DNA of 64,000 nucleotides. Source: Compostimonas suwonensis (GTDB lineage: Bacteria > Actinomycetota > Actinomycetes > Actinomycetales > Microbacteriaceae). A program made the position numbers and the translations under genes. The notes beneath the pieces are model-generated. The model did no database searches and was not told where the DNA came from. It saw only the letters and a list, made by a program, of their open reading frames with translations. The stretch lies in contig NZ_PGFB01000005.1 in NCBI RefSeq assembly GCF_002797855.1, forward strand, positions 372,001 through 436,000. The letters are read 5' to 3'. Every line of letters starts with the position of its first letter. Positions within the stretch are counted from its first letter, which is position 1. Positions 29,661-37,490 of this stretch are shown here, piece by piece.

Positions 29661-29855
29661 TCAGCGGATCCAGTTGGAGCCGCCGTCCGACCAGCTGCCG
29701 CGCGTGGGCGGAGGGTGGTCGGCGCTGTGCACTCGCGATTCGCGCTCTCCGGAACCGTGCCGGAGAGCGGCCAGGAGCACCTGGCCGCAATAGCGCAGGC
29801 TGCGCTGCATGCCGTACTGCATGCCGCGCCCCATGCGGTCGAGGGATTTTTTCAT
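29661..29855 (-). CDS. Hypothetical small protein (64 residues)
   Basis: I do not recognise this protein. It starts MKKSLDRMGRGMQYGMQRSL, has an amphipathic helix to about residue 33 (RYCGQVLLAALRHG), then a polar tail with PPPTRGSWSDGG. Support comes from mostly G/C third positions and a strong hairpin placed directly after its stop. The ATG at 29853-29855 has only a distant GAAGG, so the start is uncertain. Could be a membrane-surface or small regulatory peptide. Confidence 0.45.
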   Translation of the reverse strand: MKKSLDRMGRGMQYGMQRSLRYCGQVLLAALRHGSGERESRVHSADHPPPTRGSWSDGGSNWIR

Positions 29856-29927
29856 CAGGGTGTCTTCGTGCCTTCCGTGTGCGCGTCCGGCGCCCGCCCG
29901 AGGGCAGGCGCAACGGACACTCGTGTG

Positions 29928-29949
29928 CCGTTCGTCGATCGACGAACGG
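29928..29949. repeat. Perfect 22-bp palindrome upstream of the small gene
   Basis: CCGTTCGTCGA followed by its exact reverse complement, with no spacer. It lies 73 bp upstream of the small minus-strand ATG in the 373-bp gap 29856-30228, and could be an operator for a dimeric regulator. The rest of the gap, apart from the rplL terminator, shows nothing recognisable. Confidence 0.55.
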
Positions 29950-30052
29950 TTTCCGAGTGCCATCGCGCGGGAAGTCGACCCTGTGCCGACACACCTCGTG
30001 TGCCGATCCTGTGCTCGGCCGCGGCCGAGAAGACCGCGGCTTAAACAACACA

Positions 30053-30082
30053 GGGCGTCGTCCCCGTCAAGGGACGACGCCC
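30053..30082 (-). terminator. rplJL operon terminator
   Basis: A 12-bp perfect stem (GGGCGTCGTCCC and complement) with a 6-nt loop, followed on the minus strand by TGTGTTGTTTAA. It lies 146 bp beyond the rplL stop and is the evident end of the rplJ-rplL transcript. Confidence 0.8.
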
Positions 30083-30228
30083 TCGATCGCAGATGTACTC
30101 GGTAAGGAGGAATCCGCGATCGCTGCGTCAGACTGCTCTGCGACCGGACCCGTCAGCGCACGCGCTGGGGTGTGTCCGGCCGGCTGCGCCTGTCACACTC
30201 ACGAAGGAAAAGCCCTGACGGGCTTCGA

Positions 30229-30615
30229 CTACTTGAGGGTGACGGTTGCGCCGGCCTCTTCGAGCTGAGCCTTTGCCTTCTCGGCGGCTTCCTTGGTGGC
30301 ACCCTCAAGAACTGCCTTGGGGGCGCCGTCAACGAGTGCCTTCGCCTCACCGAGGCCGAGGCTGGTGATAGCGCGCACCTCCTTGATGACCTGGATCTTC
30401 TTCTCGCCGGCAGCCTCGAGGATGACGTCGAACGCCGTCTGCTCCTCGACCTCTTCGGCGGGAGCGGCAGCTCCACCACCGGCAGCGGCGACCGCGACGG
30501 GTGCAGCAGCGGTGACCTCGAAGACCTCTTCGAACTTCTTCACGAACTCGCTGAGCTCAATGAGCGTGAGCTCCTTGAACGCCTCGATCAGTTCGTCGTT
30601 TGACAGCTTTGCCAT
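30229..30615 (-). CDS. rplL: 50S ribosomal protein L7/L12
   Basis: 128-residue stalk protein that recruits translation GTPases. The N-terminal dimerisation helix ([20 protein letters not shown]), Ala/Gly-rich hinge ([17 protein letters not shown]) and conserved C-terminal domain ([20 protein letters not shown], then [11 protein letters not shown]) are complete. It follows rplJ after 57 bp and is the last gene before a strong terminator. ATG at 30613-30615 has GGAGAGA upstream. Confidence 0.99.
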   Translation of the reverse strand: MAKLSNDELIEAFKELTLIELSEFVKKFEEVFEVTAAAPVAVAAAGGGAAAPAEEVEEQTAFDVILEAAGEKKIQVIKEVRAITSLGLGEAKALVDGAPKAVLEGATKEAAEKAKAQLEEAGATVTLK

Positions 30616-30672
30616 AATCTCTCTCCTTGTATCTCGTGTCTAACCGCGTGGCCGTTCAACCCCTGAGGGTCG

Positions 30673-31188
30673 TCAGCTCGCGGACTCCTGCTTCTCACGC
30701 AGCGCCTCGACCGTGCGAACGGCGTTGGAGAGCGGTGCGTTGAACAGATATGCGGCTCCGAACAGCGAGGCCTTGAAGGCGCCGGCAAGCTTGCCGAGCA
30801 GAACTTCACGGGACTCGAGGTCGGCGAGCTTGCCTACCTCAGCGGCGCTCAGGGGGTTACCGTCGAAGTAACCGCCCTTCACGACCAGAAGAGGGTTTGC
30901 CTTGGTGAATTCACGCAACGACTTGGCAACCGCGACGGGGTCGCCGTGCACGAATGCGATCGCGGACGGACCGACGAGCTCATCGTCGAACGACGAAATG
31001 CCCGCGTTGTTCGCGGCGATCTTGGTCAGCGTGTTCTTCACCACGGCGTAGCTCGCGTGCTCACTGATGCTCGTGCGAAGCTGCTTGAGCTGCGCAACAG
31101 TGAGACCGCGGTACTCGGTCAGCAGAACGGCCGTCGAGTTCTGGAATTGCTCCGTCAGCTCGGCAACCGTGGCTTCCTTGTTCGCCAT
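30673..31188 (-). CDS. rplJ: 50S ribosomal protein L10
   Basis: 171-residue stalk base protein that binds 23S rRNA and L7/L12 dimers. Recognisable by [30 protein letters not shown] and the C-terminal L12-binding helix ([13 protein letters not shown]). I choose the ATG at 31186-31188 because AAGGG stands 6 nt before it; the ATG two codons upstream (31194) would have no spacing. L10 normally represses its own operon by binding the leader, and here the leader also contains an attenuator. Confidence 0.98.
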   Translation of the reverse strand: MANKEATVAELTEQFQNSTAVLLTEYRGLTVAQLKQLRTSISEHASYAVVKNTLTKIAANNAGISSFDDELVGPSAIAFVHGDPVAVAKSLREFTKANPLLVVKGGYFDGNPLSAAEVGKLADLESREVLLGKLAGAFKASLFGAAYLFNAPLSNAVRTVEALREKQESAS

Positions 31189-31284
31189 GGCCATCCCTTG
31201 TCTCTCGTCTTGCTGACGCTCCGCAGGGTGCGGGGCGCCGCCAGAGACCGTCGGCGGCTGTCGAAGCGGTGAAGCGGAAGGCAT

Positions 31285-31314
31285 AAAAAAAGCTCCGGGC
31301 ACAGGAGCCGGAGC
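31285..31314 (-). terminator. Attenuator in the rplJL leader
   Basis: On the minus strand GCTCCGG (31308-31314), a 9-nt loop, CCGGAGC (31292-31298) and seven T (31285-31291) form an intrinsic terminator inside the rplJ 5' leader, about 97 bp before the start. L10 leaders are known autoregulatory RNAs; here premature termination is likely the switch. The 517-bp gap 31189-31705 also holds the upstream leader hairpins, the rplJ promoter (TACTGT on the minus strand at 31433-31438 is a candidate -10) and the divergent MFS promoter. Confidence 0.75.
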
Positions 31315-31605
31315 GCACACGACACGAGGTCGTGTTCTGAACTTCGTCACCTGCGTGGGCCTTCGTTTTCACGAACTTCGGTGGCGCGCCCTCGCGGGCA
31401 CGCCAACGACCAACGGTCTTTGGCTTTCCACAACAGTAACACACCCGCCCGCGCCCGCGAATCCGTGCTCCCGAGACGTGCGCACCTGAGCCCTCGTTCC
31501 TCGATCCCCTTCGACACGCTCACGGGTCCGGAAACGAAGAGGAGCTCGGCGCCGGAGTGCGGACAGACCCTCCCGTGCAGGACAAGTCAGGAGGCTCGGG
31601 AATAG

Positions 31606-31647
31606 TTGACACAAGTCAATCAGTTACATATAGTTGACATAAATCAA
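31606..31647 (+). promoter_or_regulatory. MFS promoter with two MarR-type operators
   Basis: TTGACA (31606-31611), 17-bp spacer and TATAGT (31629-31634) make a near-consensus promoter. Two related palindromes overlap it: TTGACACAAGTCAA (31606-31619) at the -35 and TTGACATAAATCAA (31634-31647) at the expected start of transcription. Their placement would let the MarR protein encoded downstream shut the promoter. Confidence 0.8.
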
Positions 31648-31705
31648 TTACATGAGTGGCGCACCGTCGAGCCATGAAATCCATCCTGAGAAATCGGAGA
31701 ATCCC

Positions 31706-33421
31706 ATGGCACGCACTGCCGCTGCGGATGTCGCAGCACCCCCCATCCCGATCGACGCCGATTCGTCGCCGGCGCCGATGAGCCACCGCCAGGTGCTCCA
31801 GGCCCTCTCCGGCCTGCTGCTCGGCATGTTCGTCGCGATCCTCGCCGGAACCGTCGTCTCCTCGTCGCTTCCCCGCATCATCTCCGACCTGGGCGGCGAT
31901 CAGGGCGCCTTCACCTGGGTCGTCACGAGCACGCTGCTCGCGACCACGGTCAGCACGCCCATCTGGGGCAAGTTCGCCGACCTCTTCAACCGCAAGCTGC
32001 TCATCCAGCTCTCGCTCGTGATCTTCGTGCTGGGTTCGGCACTCGCCGGCTTCTCGCAGGACACCGGGACGCTCATCGTCTTCCGCGTCCTCCAAGGCCT
32101 CGGCGCGGGCGGCCTGACGGCTCTCAGCCAGATCCTCCTCGCCGACATCATCAGCCCCCGTGAGCGCGGCCGGTACATGGGCCTCTTCGGAGCGGTCATG
32201 GCGGTCGGCACGATCGGCGGCCCGCTCATCGGCGGTGTCCTGACCGACTCCATCGGATGGCGCACCAACTTCTTCGTCGGAGTGCCCTTCGCGATCGCGG
32301 CCATCCTGCTGCTGCAGTTCACGCTCAAGCTGCCGAAGCGCTCCTCGAAGGGCGTCAAGGTCGACTACCTGGGCGCCGCGCTCATCGCCGGCGGCGTCTC
32401 GCTGCTGCTCATCTGGGTGACCCTCGCGGGCAACCAGTTCGAGTGGGCGTCCGTGCCGTCGTTCCTGATGCTCGCCGGATCCGTCGTGCTCATCGGGCTC
32501 GCGGTGCTGACCGAGTTCAAGGTCAAGGAACCGATCATCCCGCTGAGCCTGTTCCGCAACCGCACCTTCACCCTCGCGGTCGTCGCGAGCATGGCGGTCG
32601 GCGTCGCGATGTTCGGCACCTCGGTCTTCCTGAGCCAGTACATGCAGCTCGCCCGGGGCGCGACCCCCACCCAGTCGGGACTGCTCACGCTCCCGATGAT
32701 CGTGGGCCTGCTGCTCGCCTCGACCGTCGTCGGCAACCTCATCAGCCGCTTCGGCAAATGGAAGGCCTTTATGGTCACGGGCGGCGTGCTGCTGACGGTG
32801 GGCACAGCGCTCATGGGAACCATCCGCTACGACACGAACTATGTGCTCGTCTCGGTGTTCATGTTCATCCTGGGCGCCGGCGTCGGCATGGTCATGCAGA
32901 ACCTCGTGCTCATCGTGCAGAACTCGGTCGAGCCGAGCCGCCTGGGCACGGCGAGCGCCTCGGTCGCGTTCTTCCGCAGCCTGGGTGGCGCGGCCGGCGT
33001 CTCGGTGATGGGCTCCATCCTCGCGACACGGGTCATGACGCTCATCACGGAGGGGCTCACGAGCCTGGGCGGACCCGCCGCAGGCGCGGCCGGCTCCCTC
33101 GAGGGCGGCACCATCCCGAACGTCGCGGATCTGCCCGGCCCGATCCGCACGGTCGTCGAGGCCGCCTACGGCGAGGCCGTCGGAGACGTGTTCCTCGTCG
33201 CCGTCCCGATCGCCCTCGTCGCCCTCATCGCGATCATCTTCCTGCCGAACGCGCTGCTCGGCACCAAGACGGCCGTCGAGCGCCTCAACGAGACGAAGGC
33301 CCAGAAGGAGGCCGAAGAGGTCGAGGATGTCGAGGAGACCCTCGTCGAGGTGACGGCCGGCATGATCGGCGCGACGCCGCAGACGGGCGCGATCGAGATC
33401 CAGCCTCCCGCACGTCCCTGA
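31706..33421 (+). CDS. MFS drug efflux transporter (DHA2, 14 helices)
   Basis: 571-residue EmrB/QacA-type antiporter. Helix 1 carries GMFVAILAGTVVSSSLPRII; the loop motif is GKFADLFNRKLLIQL; motif C is VGTIGGPLIGGVLTDSIGWR. About 14 hydrophobic segments, and an acidic cytoplasmic tail (EEVEDVEETLVEV). ATG at 31706 has CGGAG 8 nt upstream; the ATG at 31652 has no ribosome site and is only 11 nt from the predicted transcript start. Followed after 26 bp by a MarR gene. Confidence 0.92.
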   Translation: MARTAAADVAAPPIPIDADSSPAPMSHRQVLQALSGLLLGMFVAILAGTVVSSSLPRIISDLGGDQGAFTWVVTSTLLATTVSTPIWGKFADLFNRKLLIQLSLVIFVLGSALAGFSQDTGTLIVFRVLQGLGAGGLTALSQILLADIISPRERGRYMGLFGAVMAVGTIGGPLIGGVLTDSIGWRTNFFVGVPFAIAAILLLQFTLKLPKRSSKGVKVDYLGAALIAGGVSLLLIWVTLAGNQFEWASVPSFLMLAGSVVLIGLAVLTEFKVKEPIIPLSLFRNRTFTLAVVASMAVGVAMFGTSVFLSQYMQLARGATPTQSGLLTLPMIVGLLLASTVVGNLISRFGKWKAFMVTGGVLLTVGTALMGTIRYDTNYVLVSVFMFILGAGVGMVMQNLVLIVQNSVEPSRLGTASASVAFFRSLGGAAGVSVMGSILATRVMTLITEGLTSLGGPAAGAAGSLEGGTIPNVADLPGPIRTVVEAAYGEAVGDVFLVAVPIALVALIAIIFLPNALLGTKTAVERLNETKAQKEAEEVEDVEETLVEVTAGMIGATPQTGAIEIQPPARP

Positions 33422-33447
33422 CCATGGACACGGCTATGCTCCAAACG

Positions 33448-33888
33448 ATGAGCGAGAGCGATCACAAGAGGATCGACGCGGCGATAGCCACCGTCGAGGA
33501 TCAGTTCGGCGTGCTCGCCAACCGGGTGCGGGAGAACCTCCAGAACCAGGCGACGAAGGTGCATCCCGAGCTGCAGGCGGGAAGCTACAAGCTGCTCATG
33601 ACGATCGCACGCGGCGGCCGCACGAGCGCCGGCTCCCTCGCCGAGACGCTGCACTCCGACAAGAGCGTCATCAGCCGCCAGGCGAAGGTGCTCGAAGAGC
33701 TCGGCCTCATCAGCCGCCACGCCGACCCCCGCGACGGCCGCTCGACCCTCTTCGAGGCCACACCCCAGGCGGTCGAACGGATCACGCAGATCCAGGCGAC
33801 CAGGCGCGCGGAGCTGTACGAACGGCTCCGCACCTGGACGACCGACGAGGTGGAGACGCTCGCCGAGCTGCTCAAGCGGCTCGTCTGA
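33448..33888 (+). CDS. MarR-family regulator
   Basis: 146 residues with a MarR winged helix: AGSYKLLMTIARGGRTSAGS, recognition helix SDKSVISRQAKVLEELGL, and wing RHADPRDGRSTLFEATP. TATGCT ends 7 nt before the ATG at 33448, suggesting an additional leaderless transcript; the ATG at 33424 is in frame but has no ribosome site. Likely represses the MFS promoter at 31606 and is co-transcribed by read-through. Confidence 0.87.
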   Translation: MSESDHKRIDAAIATVEDQFGVLANRVRENLQNQATKVHPELQAGSYKLLMTIARGGRTSAGSLAETLHSDKSVISRQAKVLEELGLISRHADPRDGRSTLFEATPQAVERITQIQATRRAELYERLRTWTTDEVETLAELLKRLV

Positions 33889-33926
33889 ACTGCACCCCGG
33901 CGCATGATCGTCTGACGGCACGTCAC

Positions 33927-33966
33927 AGTCCCGCGGGCACGTGGAAAACCAGGTGCCCGCGGGACT
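33927..33966. terminator. Bidirectional terminator between marR and epimerase genes
   Basis: AGTCCCGCGGGCAC (33927-33940) and its complement (33953-33966) form a 14-bp perfect stem with a 12-nt loop. On the plus strand TTT follows. It serves two convergent genes. Confidence 0.8.
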
Positions 33967-33990
33967 TTCGCGTGCAGGGAGGCCGCGGGA

Positions 33991-34830
33991 CTAGTCGCGC
34001 CAGGAGTGCTGCGGGTCGTAGCCCAGCACCCGGCGGGCCTTGTCGATCGACAGCAGGGTGTCGTGAACGCCCAGCTCGCGTGTGAGCGGGACGCCGGGGA
34101 ACACCTCGGCGACGAGCTCGGCGTTCGGCCGGGTCATGACGGTGTCGGCGGCGGCGATGATGAACCGGTCGAAGCCCGTCACGTCGAGCTCGAGGGCCTT
34201 GAGCACGGCCTGGGCGCCGTCGCGGCCGTCGATGTAGCCCCAGAGGTTCCACTTGCGCCGCGCGGCGTCCGCGTCGAAGGAGGGGAAGGCCGCGTAGTCC
34301 TCCGGGTTCATGACGTTGGAGAAACGCAGGGCGATGATCTTGAGCTGCGGGTTCCAGCGCACGAGCTCGATCGCGAGCTGCTCCTCGAGGTGCTTGGTGA
34401 GCGAGTAGACGCTCTCCGGACGCGCCGGGTACTCCTCGTCGACGGGGATGTAGGGCGGCGGCACGTCGAACGGAAGACCGAGCACGGTCTCGCTCGAGGC
34501 GTAGACGATGTTCATGATCCCGGCGCGCTGGGCGGCCTGGAAGACGTTGAAGGTCACGATCATGTTGTTGTGGAAGGTCTGGATGTCGGAGACGATCCCG
34601 GGCGCGGGGATGGCGGCCAGGTGCACGATCGCGTCGAAGCCCGTGTGCCGGTCGTCGACCCCGAGGATCGCGTCGACCGTCTGGCCGTAGTCGCGCAGAT
34701 CGACCTGCACGAAGCCGGCGCCGCGCTCCCCTGTCGCATCGAGGCTCGTGACCTCGTAGCCCTGCGCACGCAACTCGCGCACGACGGTGCGCCCCAACTT
34801 TCCCGACCCACCGGTGACTGCGATTCTCAT
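33991..34830 (-). CDS. NAD(P)-dependent epimerase/dehydratase family protein
   Basis: 279-residue extended short-chain dehydrogenase. The Rossmann motif VTGGSGKLGRTVV is at residue 5, VHLAAIPAPG follows, and the catalytic Tyr-x3-Lys is in VYSLTKHLEE with a Ser in YASSETVLG. The enzyme acts on a sugar nucleotide or related substrate, unknown here. Its ATG overlaps the histidine kinase stop as ATGA (34827-34830), so it is translationally coupled to a two-component system, an unusual partner for such an enzyme. Confidence 0.88.
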   Translation of the reverse strand: MRIAVTGGSGKLGRTVVRELRAQGYEVTSLDATGERGAGFVQVDLRDYGQTVDAILGVDDRHTGFDAIVHLAAIPAPGIVSDIQTFHNNMIVTFNVFQAAQRAGIMNIVYASSETVLGLPFDVPPPYIPVDEEYPARPESVYSLTKHLEEQLAIELVRWNPQLKIIALRFSNVMNPEDYAAFPSFDADAARRKWNLWGYIDGRDGAQAVLKALELDVTGFDRFIIAAADTVMTRPNAELVAEVFPGVPLTRELGVHDTLLSIDKARRVLGYDPQHSWRD

Positions 34831-36503
34831 GGTTCCATCATCTCGGATCGCGGGCGCTGCCGTCCGCCATCACCGGGCTCGTCCTCGACAGCGAGGCCCG
34901 GCCCGTCCGCCTCGACCGCCGACGCCTCGACGGCCGCGACCGCCCGGCCTTCCGCAACGAGCTCGCCCTCGTCGTCCTCGGCATCCATCATGGGCTCGTC
35001 CGACCGCGCGCGGGCGCCCTCTGCGGGCTCCACGAACGGCAGGTGCACCTCGAAGCGGGTGCGCCCCGGCCTGCTCTCCAGCGTGACGGTGCCGTTCTGG
35101 GCGGCGACGACGGCGTGCACGATCGAGAGGCCGAGGCCCGTGCTGCCGGTGGCGCGTGACCGCGAGTTGTCGCCGCGTGCGAAACGCTCGAAGATGACGT
35201 CCCGCACTCCGGCGTCGATGCCGGGGCCGTCGTCGGTGACCGAGAGCACCGCCTCGCCGTCGTGGGTCTCGAGGGCGAGCACGACGGTGGTGCCCGGGGG
35301 CGTGTGCACCCGCGCGTTCGTGAGGAGGTTCGCCACCACCTGGTGCAGCCTCGGGGCGTCGCCGAGGGTCTCGACGGGCTCGTCGGGCAGCTCCATCTCC
35401 CACTCGTGGTCGGGCCCGGCGACGTGCGCGTCGCTCAGCGCGTCGACGGCGAGCCTGCTGAGGTCGACGGGCCGGCGTTCGAGCTCGCGCCCCTCGTCGA
35501 GCCGCGCGAGCAGCAGCAGGTCTTCCACGAGGGTCGTCATCCGCAGCGACTCGGCCTCGATGCGCCCGAGGGAGTGCGTGACGTCGATGGGAAGATCGTG
35601 CTGCACACGGCGGGTCAGCTCGGAGTAGCCGCGGATGGAGGCGAGAGGCGTGCGCAGCTCGTGACTGGCATCCGCGACGAACTGACGCACCTTCGCCTCG
35701 CTCGTCGCCCGCGCGCGCAGGGCGGCGCCGACGTGGTCGAGCATCCGGTTGAAGGCGACGCCCACCCGGCCGACCTCTGTTCCGGGATCGGTGTCGCCCT
35801 CGGGAACGCGCGGCGCGAGCGAGACGTCACCGCGGTCGAGGGGCAGCTCCGACACCCGGGTCGCCGTCGTCACGACACGTTCGAGGGGGCGCAGGGCCAG
35901 GCGCACGAGACCGGCGGCGAGCAGCGCGACGAGCGCCATGCCCACGACCGTGACCACGGCGATGATGGCGATGAGCTTCGCGACCGTGTCTTGCAGGGGG
36001 CCGAGCGACAGTCCGATGACGAGCGCCTCGCCGCCCGGGCCGTCGAGGGTGAAGACCCGGTACGATCCCAGGTCGCCGCCGAGTTCGACCGTGTGCGGGC
36101 GATTGTCGTGCGGCATCCCCGCGATCTGCGCCTGCTGATCGCTCCCGAGCGACTGGATCTCACCGGCCCGGTCGAGGTAGCCGGCCGACAGTATCTCGCC
36201 CCGGGCCTCGACGACGGCCAAGCTGCCCTCCGGCTGCGCGGGGGCGTTGAGGATGAGCTCTGCCCAGGGCGGGCTCTCTCCGCGAGGAGACGGCGCGAGC
36301 ACCGGGCTGCCGGGCTGGATGATGGCGCGCCCCGCTCGGTCGACGGTGTTCGTGAGCTGCTCGTCGAGCTCCGTCGTCAGATAGTTCTCGATGTACACAA
36401 CACTCACCACGCCGATGACAGCGCTCACCACCGCGAGCAGTGTCACGACACTCACCACGAGCCGACGCCGAAGCGTCCACGAACGACGTCGGCGTGGGGT
36501 CAA
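34827..36503 (-). CDS. Sensor histidine kinase (OmpR-system type)
   Basis: 558 residues: membrane helix at about 15-38, an extracytoplasmic loop to about 175, second helix (VAKLIAIIAVVTVVGMALVA), HAMP, then the phospho-acceptor His in VADASHELRTPLASIRG and ATPase boxes NLLTNARVHT, DDGPGID and GSTGLGLSIV. A roughly 65-residue acidic tail follows the ATPase domain. TTG at 36501-36503 overlaps the response regulator stop as TTGA. Phosphorylates the regulator encoded just upstream. The signal is unknown. Confidence 0.93.
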   Translation of the reverse strand: MTPRRRRSWTLRRRLVVSVVTLLAVVSAVIGVVSVVYIENYLTTELDEQLTNTVDRAGRAIIQPGSPVLAPSPRGESPPWAELILNAPAQPEGSLAVVEARGEILSAGYLDRAGEIQSLGSDQQAQIAGMPHDNRPHTVELGGDLGSYRVFTLDGPGGEALVIGLSLGPLQDTVAKLIAIIAVVTVVGMALVALLAAGLVRLALRPLERVVTTATRVSELPLDRGDVSLAPRVPEGDTDPGTEVGRVGVAFNRMLDHVGAALRARATSEAKVRQFVADASHELRTPLASIRGYSELTRRVQHDLPIDVTHSLGRIEAESLRMTTLVEDLLLLARLDEGRELERRPVDLSRLAVDALSDAHVAGPDHEWEMELPDEPVETLGDAPRLHQVVANLLTNARVHTPPGTTVVLALETHDGEAVLSVTDDGPGIDAGVRDVIFERFARGDNSRSRATGSTGLGLSIVHAVVAAQNGTVTLESRPGRTRFEVHLPFVEPAEGARARSDEPMMDAEDDEGELVAEGRAVAAVEASAVEADGPGLAVEDEPGDGGRQRPRSEMMEP

Positions 36504-37261
36504 CCGGCGGCCTTGAGCATGTACCCGGCGCCGCGCACCGTGTGGATCATCGGCGTGCGGCCCTGGTCGACCTTCTTGCGCAGATAGGAGATATAGAGTT
36601 CGACGACGCTCGACTTGCCCCCGAAGTCGTAGCTCCAGACGCGGTCGAGGATCTGCGCCTTGCTCAGCACGCGCCGCGGGTTGCGCATGAGGAAGCGCAG
36701 CAGCTCGAACTCGGTGGCCGTGAGGTCGATGGGCTGGTTGTCGCGCGTCACCTCGTGGCTGTCCTCGTCGAGCACGAGATCGCCGATGACGATCCGCGGA
36801 TCGACGGAGTCGGCGACCACGGCTGTCGAGCGGCGGATGAGGCCGCGCAGCCGCGCGACGAGCTCTTCGAGGCTGAACGGCTTGGTGACGTAGTCGTCTC
36901 CCCCCGCCGTCAGCCCGGCGATGCGGTCGTCGAGCGAGTCCTTCGCGGTCAGGAAGAGCACCGGGGTGTCCTGCCCGTCGGCGCGCAGGCGCGAGAGCAC
37001 CTTCATGCCGTCGAGGTCGGGCATCATGATGTCGAGCACGAGGGCGTCGGGGCGGAACTCGCGCACGAGGCTCATCGCTTGGCGGCCGCCCGAGGCGGTC
37101 TTGATCTCCCAGCCCTCATAGCGCAAGGCCATGGCCACGAGGTCGGTGAGAGCGGCCTCGTCGTCGACGACGAGCACCCGGATGGCGCTACCGTCGCCTC
37201 GGCGTAGACGAGGGGCCGTCGCGCTCGCCGATGCGGGCGCGAAAACTGTTGCTTGTGTCAT
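36500..37261 (-). CDS. OmpR/PhoB-family response regulator
   Basis: 253 residues: receiver domain from about residue 27 (VLVVDDEAALTDLVAMAL), phospho-Asp in LVLDIMMPDLDGM, Lys in VTKPFSLEEL; C-terminal winged helix ending YISYLRKKVDQGRTPMIHTV. ATG at 37259-37261. First gene of a regulator-kinase-epimerase operon, divergent from a MacB-like exporter that it probably controls through the shared 229-bp gap. Confidence 0.95.
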   Translation of the reverse strand: MTQATVFAPASASATAPRLRRGDGSAIRVLVVDDEAALTDLVAMALRYEGWEIKTASGGRQAMSLVREFRPDALVLDIMMPDLDGMKVLSRLRADGQDTPVLFLTAKDSLDDRIAGLTAGGDDYVTKPFSLEELVARLRGLIRRSTAVVADSVDPRIVIGDLVLDEDSHEVTRDNQPIDLTATEFELLRFLMRNPRRVLSKAQILDRVWSYDFGGKSSVVELYISYLRKKVDQGRTPMIHTVRGAGYMLKAAG

Positions 37262-37490
37262 GTCTTCTAAGTATCTCCTGCTTCCTATGAACAGGCTGTG
37301 TGACCATAATGGCCGGTCAGGGCGATTTCATGATATTGGCAACTCGCATTGCCCGCTCATCTGCGCATCATGAGCGCGGCCCAGTGTTTTCATGGATCAC
37401 ACATAGTCCCGACATAGCCGCGCTCCCTAGCTTCGGAACCGGCCGACCCAGCACCCGTCCTGACGGTGCCGGCCCGACTCGAGGAGGACC
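37262..37490. promoter_or_regulatory. Divergent control region, two-component system / exporter
   Basis: This gap is richer in A and T than the flanking genes. TTTCATGATA (37328-37337), a TCATGAGC word (37369-37376) and TTTTCATGGATC (37387-37398) recur across it and could be response-regulator half sites. GAGGAGGA before 37491 is the ribosome site of the exporter permease. Binding is inferred only from repetition and position. Confidence 0.4.
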
